Origin: Nocardioides aromaticivorans
GTDB taxonomy: Bacteria; Actinomycetota; Actinomycetes; Propionibacteriales; Nocardioidaceae
Direction of reading: 5' to 3'
DNA: 64,000 nucleotides
Assembly: GCF_013408525.1 (NCBI RefSeq)
Contig: NZ_JACBZM010000001.1
Span: 4,092,001-4,156,000 of the forward strand
In this document: piece by piece, positions 63,699-64,000 of the stretch
Layout of the letters: every line of letters starts with the position of its first letter
How positions within the stretch are numbered: the first letter of the stretch is position 1
Made by a program: the position numbers and the translations under genes
The notes under the pieces: generated by a model
Seen by the model: the letters and a program-made list of their open reading frames with translations, nothing else
What the model was told of the DNA's origin: nothing
Database searches by the model: none

Positions 63699-64000
63699 CA
63701 GATCCGCTCCGTCCGGAAGATCGTCGGGTCGACCGCGACGTTGGCGTAGGCGAGCTTCTCCAGGAACTTCGGACGGAGCCCGGTCGTGCGCAGCCGGCCG
63801 AGGATCCGGCCGTTCTCGTCGAACCCGGCGCTGTTGTCGAAGACGAAGACGTCCTGGAGGGTGATGATGTCGCCCTCCATCCGCTCCACCTCGGTGATGT
63901 GCGTGATGCGTCGTGACCCGTCCTTGAACCGGGTCTGGTGCACGATCAGGTCGACGGCAGAGGCGACCTGCTCCCGGATGGCGCGGATCGGCAGGTCCAT
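63698..64000 (-). CDS. CpaF/TadA ATPase, C-terminal part (cut by window edge)
   Basis: At least 100 residues are visible; the gene continues beyond the right edge. DLPIRAIREQVASAVDLIVHQTRF and DGSRRITHITEVERMEGDIIT match the C-terminus of the CpaF/TadA assembly ATPase. The Walker motifs are outside the window. The stop overlaps the start of the VWA-TadB gene by one base (TGATG-like), so the operon is read tadA, tadB, tadC in order. Confidence 0.9.
   Translation of the reverse strand: MDLPIRAIREQVASAVDLIVHQTRFKDGSRRITHITEVERMEGDIITLQDVFVFDNSAGFDENGRILGRLRTTGLRPKFLEKLAYANVAVDPTIFRTERI

Overview
The window is very GC-rich and densely coded, with many GTG/TTG starts, 1-4 base gene overlaps and several apparently leaderless promoters. 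Gene content and order point to a high-GC actinobacterium, most likely Nocardioides or a close relative in the Nocardioidaceae. This rests on recognising proteins and gene order by eye; no database search was run.

Layout. 0-20 kb is the translation/RNA block: two DUF4439 genes (minus), then rimP-nusA-ylxR-infB-rbfA, a large secreted protein of unknown function, truB-ribF, an accessory insert (membrane protein, nucleoside hydrolase, two molybdopterin enzymes, an ArfB-like rescue factor), then rpsO and pnp with an M16 peptidase. 20-33 kb is mixed metabolism: a BCCT osmolyte transporter, a methyltransferase, dapB, GNATs, an aldo/keto reductase, an EthD-like protein, DUF3043, a YjdM-like protein, nadA, a Tat-exported phospholipase C and a glycerate kinase. 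33-49 kb holds a DUF4334/alcohol dehydrogenase operon, an ErpA-like protein, AdoK, a TusA/cysteine desulfurase pair and the aerobic respiratory chain: ctaC-ctaD-ctaF and, divergent from a CtaG-like factor, ctaE-qcrC-qcrA-qcrB (the bcc-aa3 supercomplex), followed by trpD. 49-58 kb is cell envelope and proteolysis: a surface protein, a RAM-domain protein, an exonuclease-UvrC fusion, a c-di-AMP riboswitch driving an NlpC/P60 hydrolase, a metalloprotease-like lipoprotein and an M48 peptidase. 58-64 kb is a Tad/Flp pilus locus read leftward: cpaF/tadA (cut by the edge), a VWA-TadB fusion, tadC, a histidine kinase, a LuxR-type regulator and two Flp prepilins.

The order from glycerate kinase through erpA, adoK, cta/qcr and trpD to the exonuclease and NlpC/P60 gene matches the Mycobacterium tuberculosis Rv2190c-Rv2205c neighbourhood, which supports many of the assignments.

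The least ordinary signals are a 22-nt tandem array that turns into inverted copies (23.96-24.15 kb), a 23-bp perfect palindrome (20.63 kb), two KstR-like operators each beside a leaderless promoter, a dockerin-like calcium loop between the two haem domains of QcrC, a 20-bp dyad upstream of the Flp pilin next to a LuxR-type regulator, a VWA-TadB fusion, and a long structured hairpin at the left edge. No CRISPR array, rRNA, tRNA or insertion sequence was seen.
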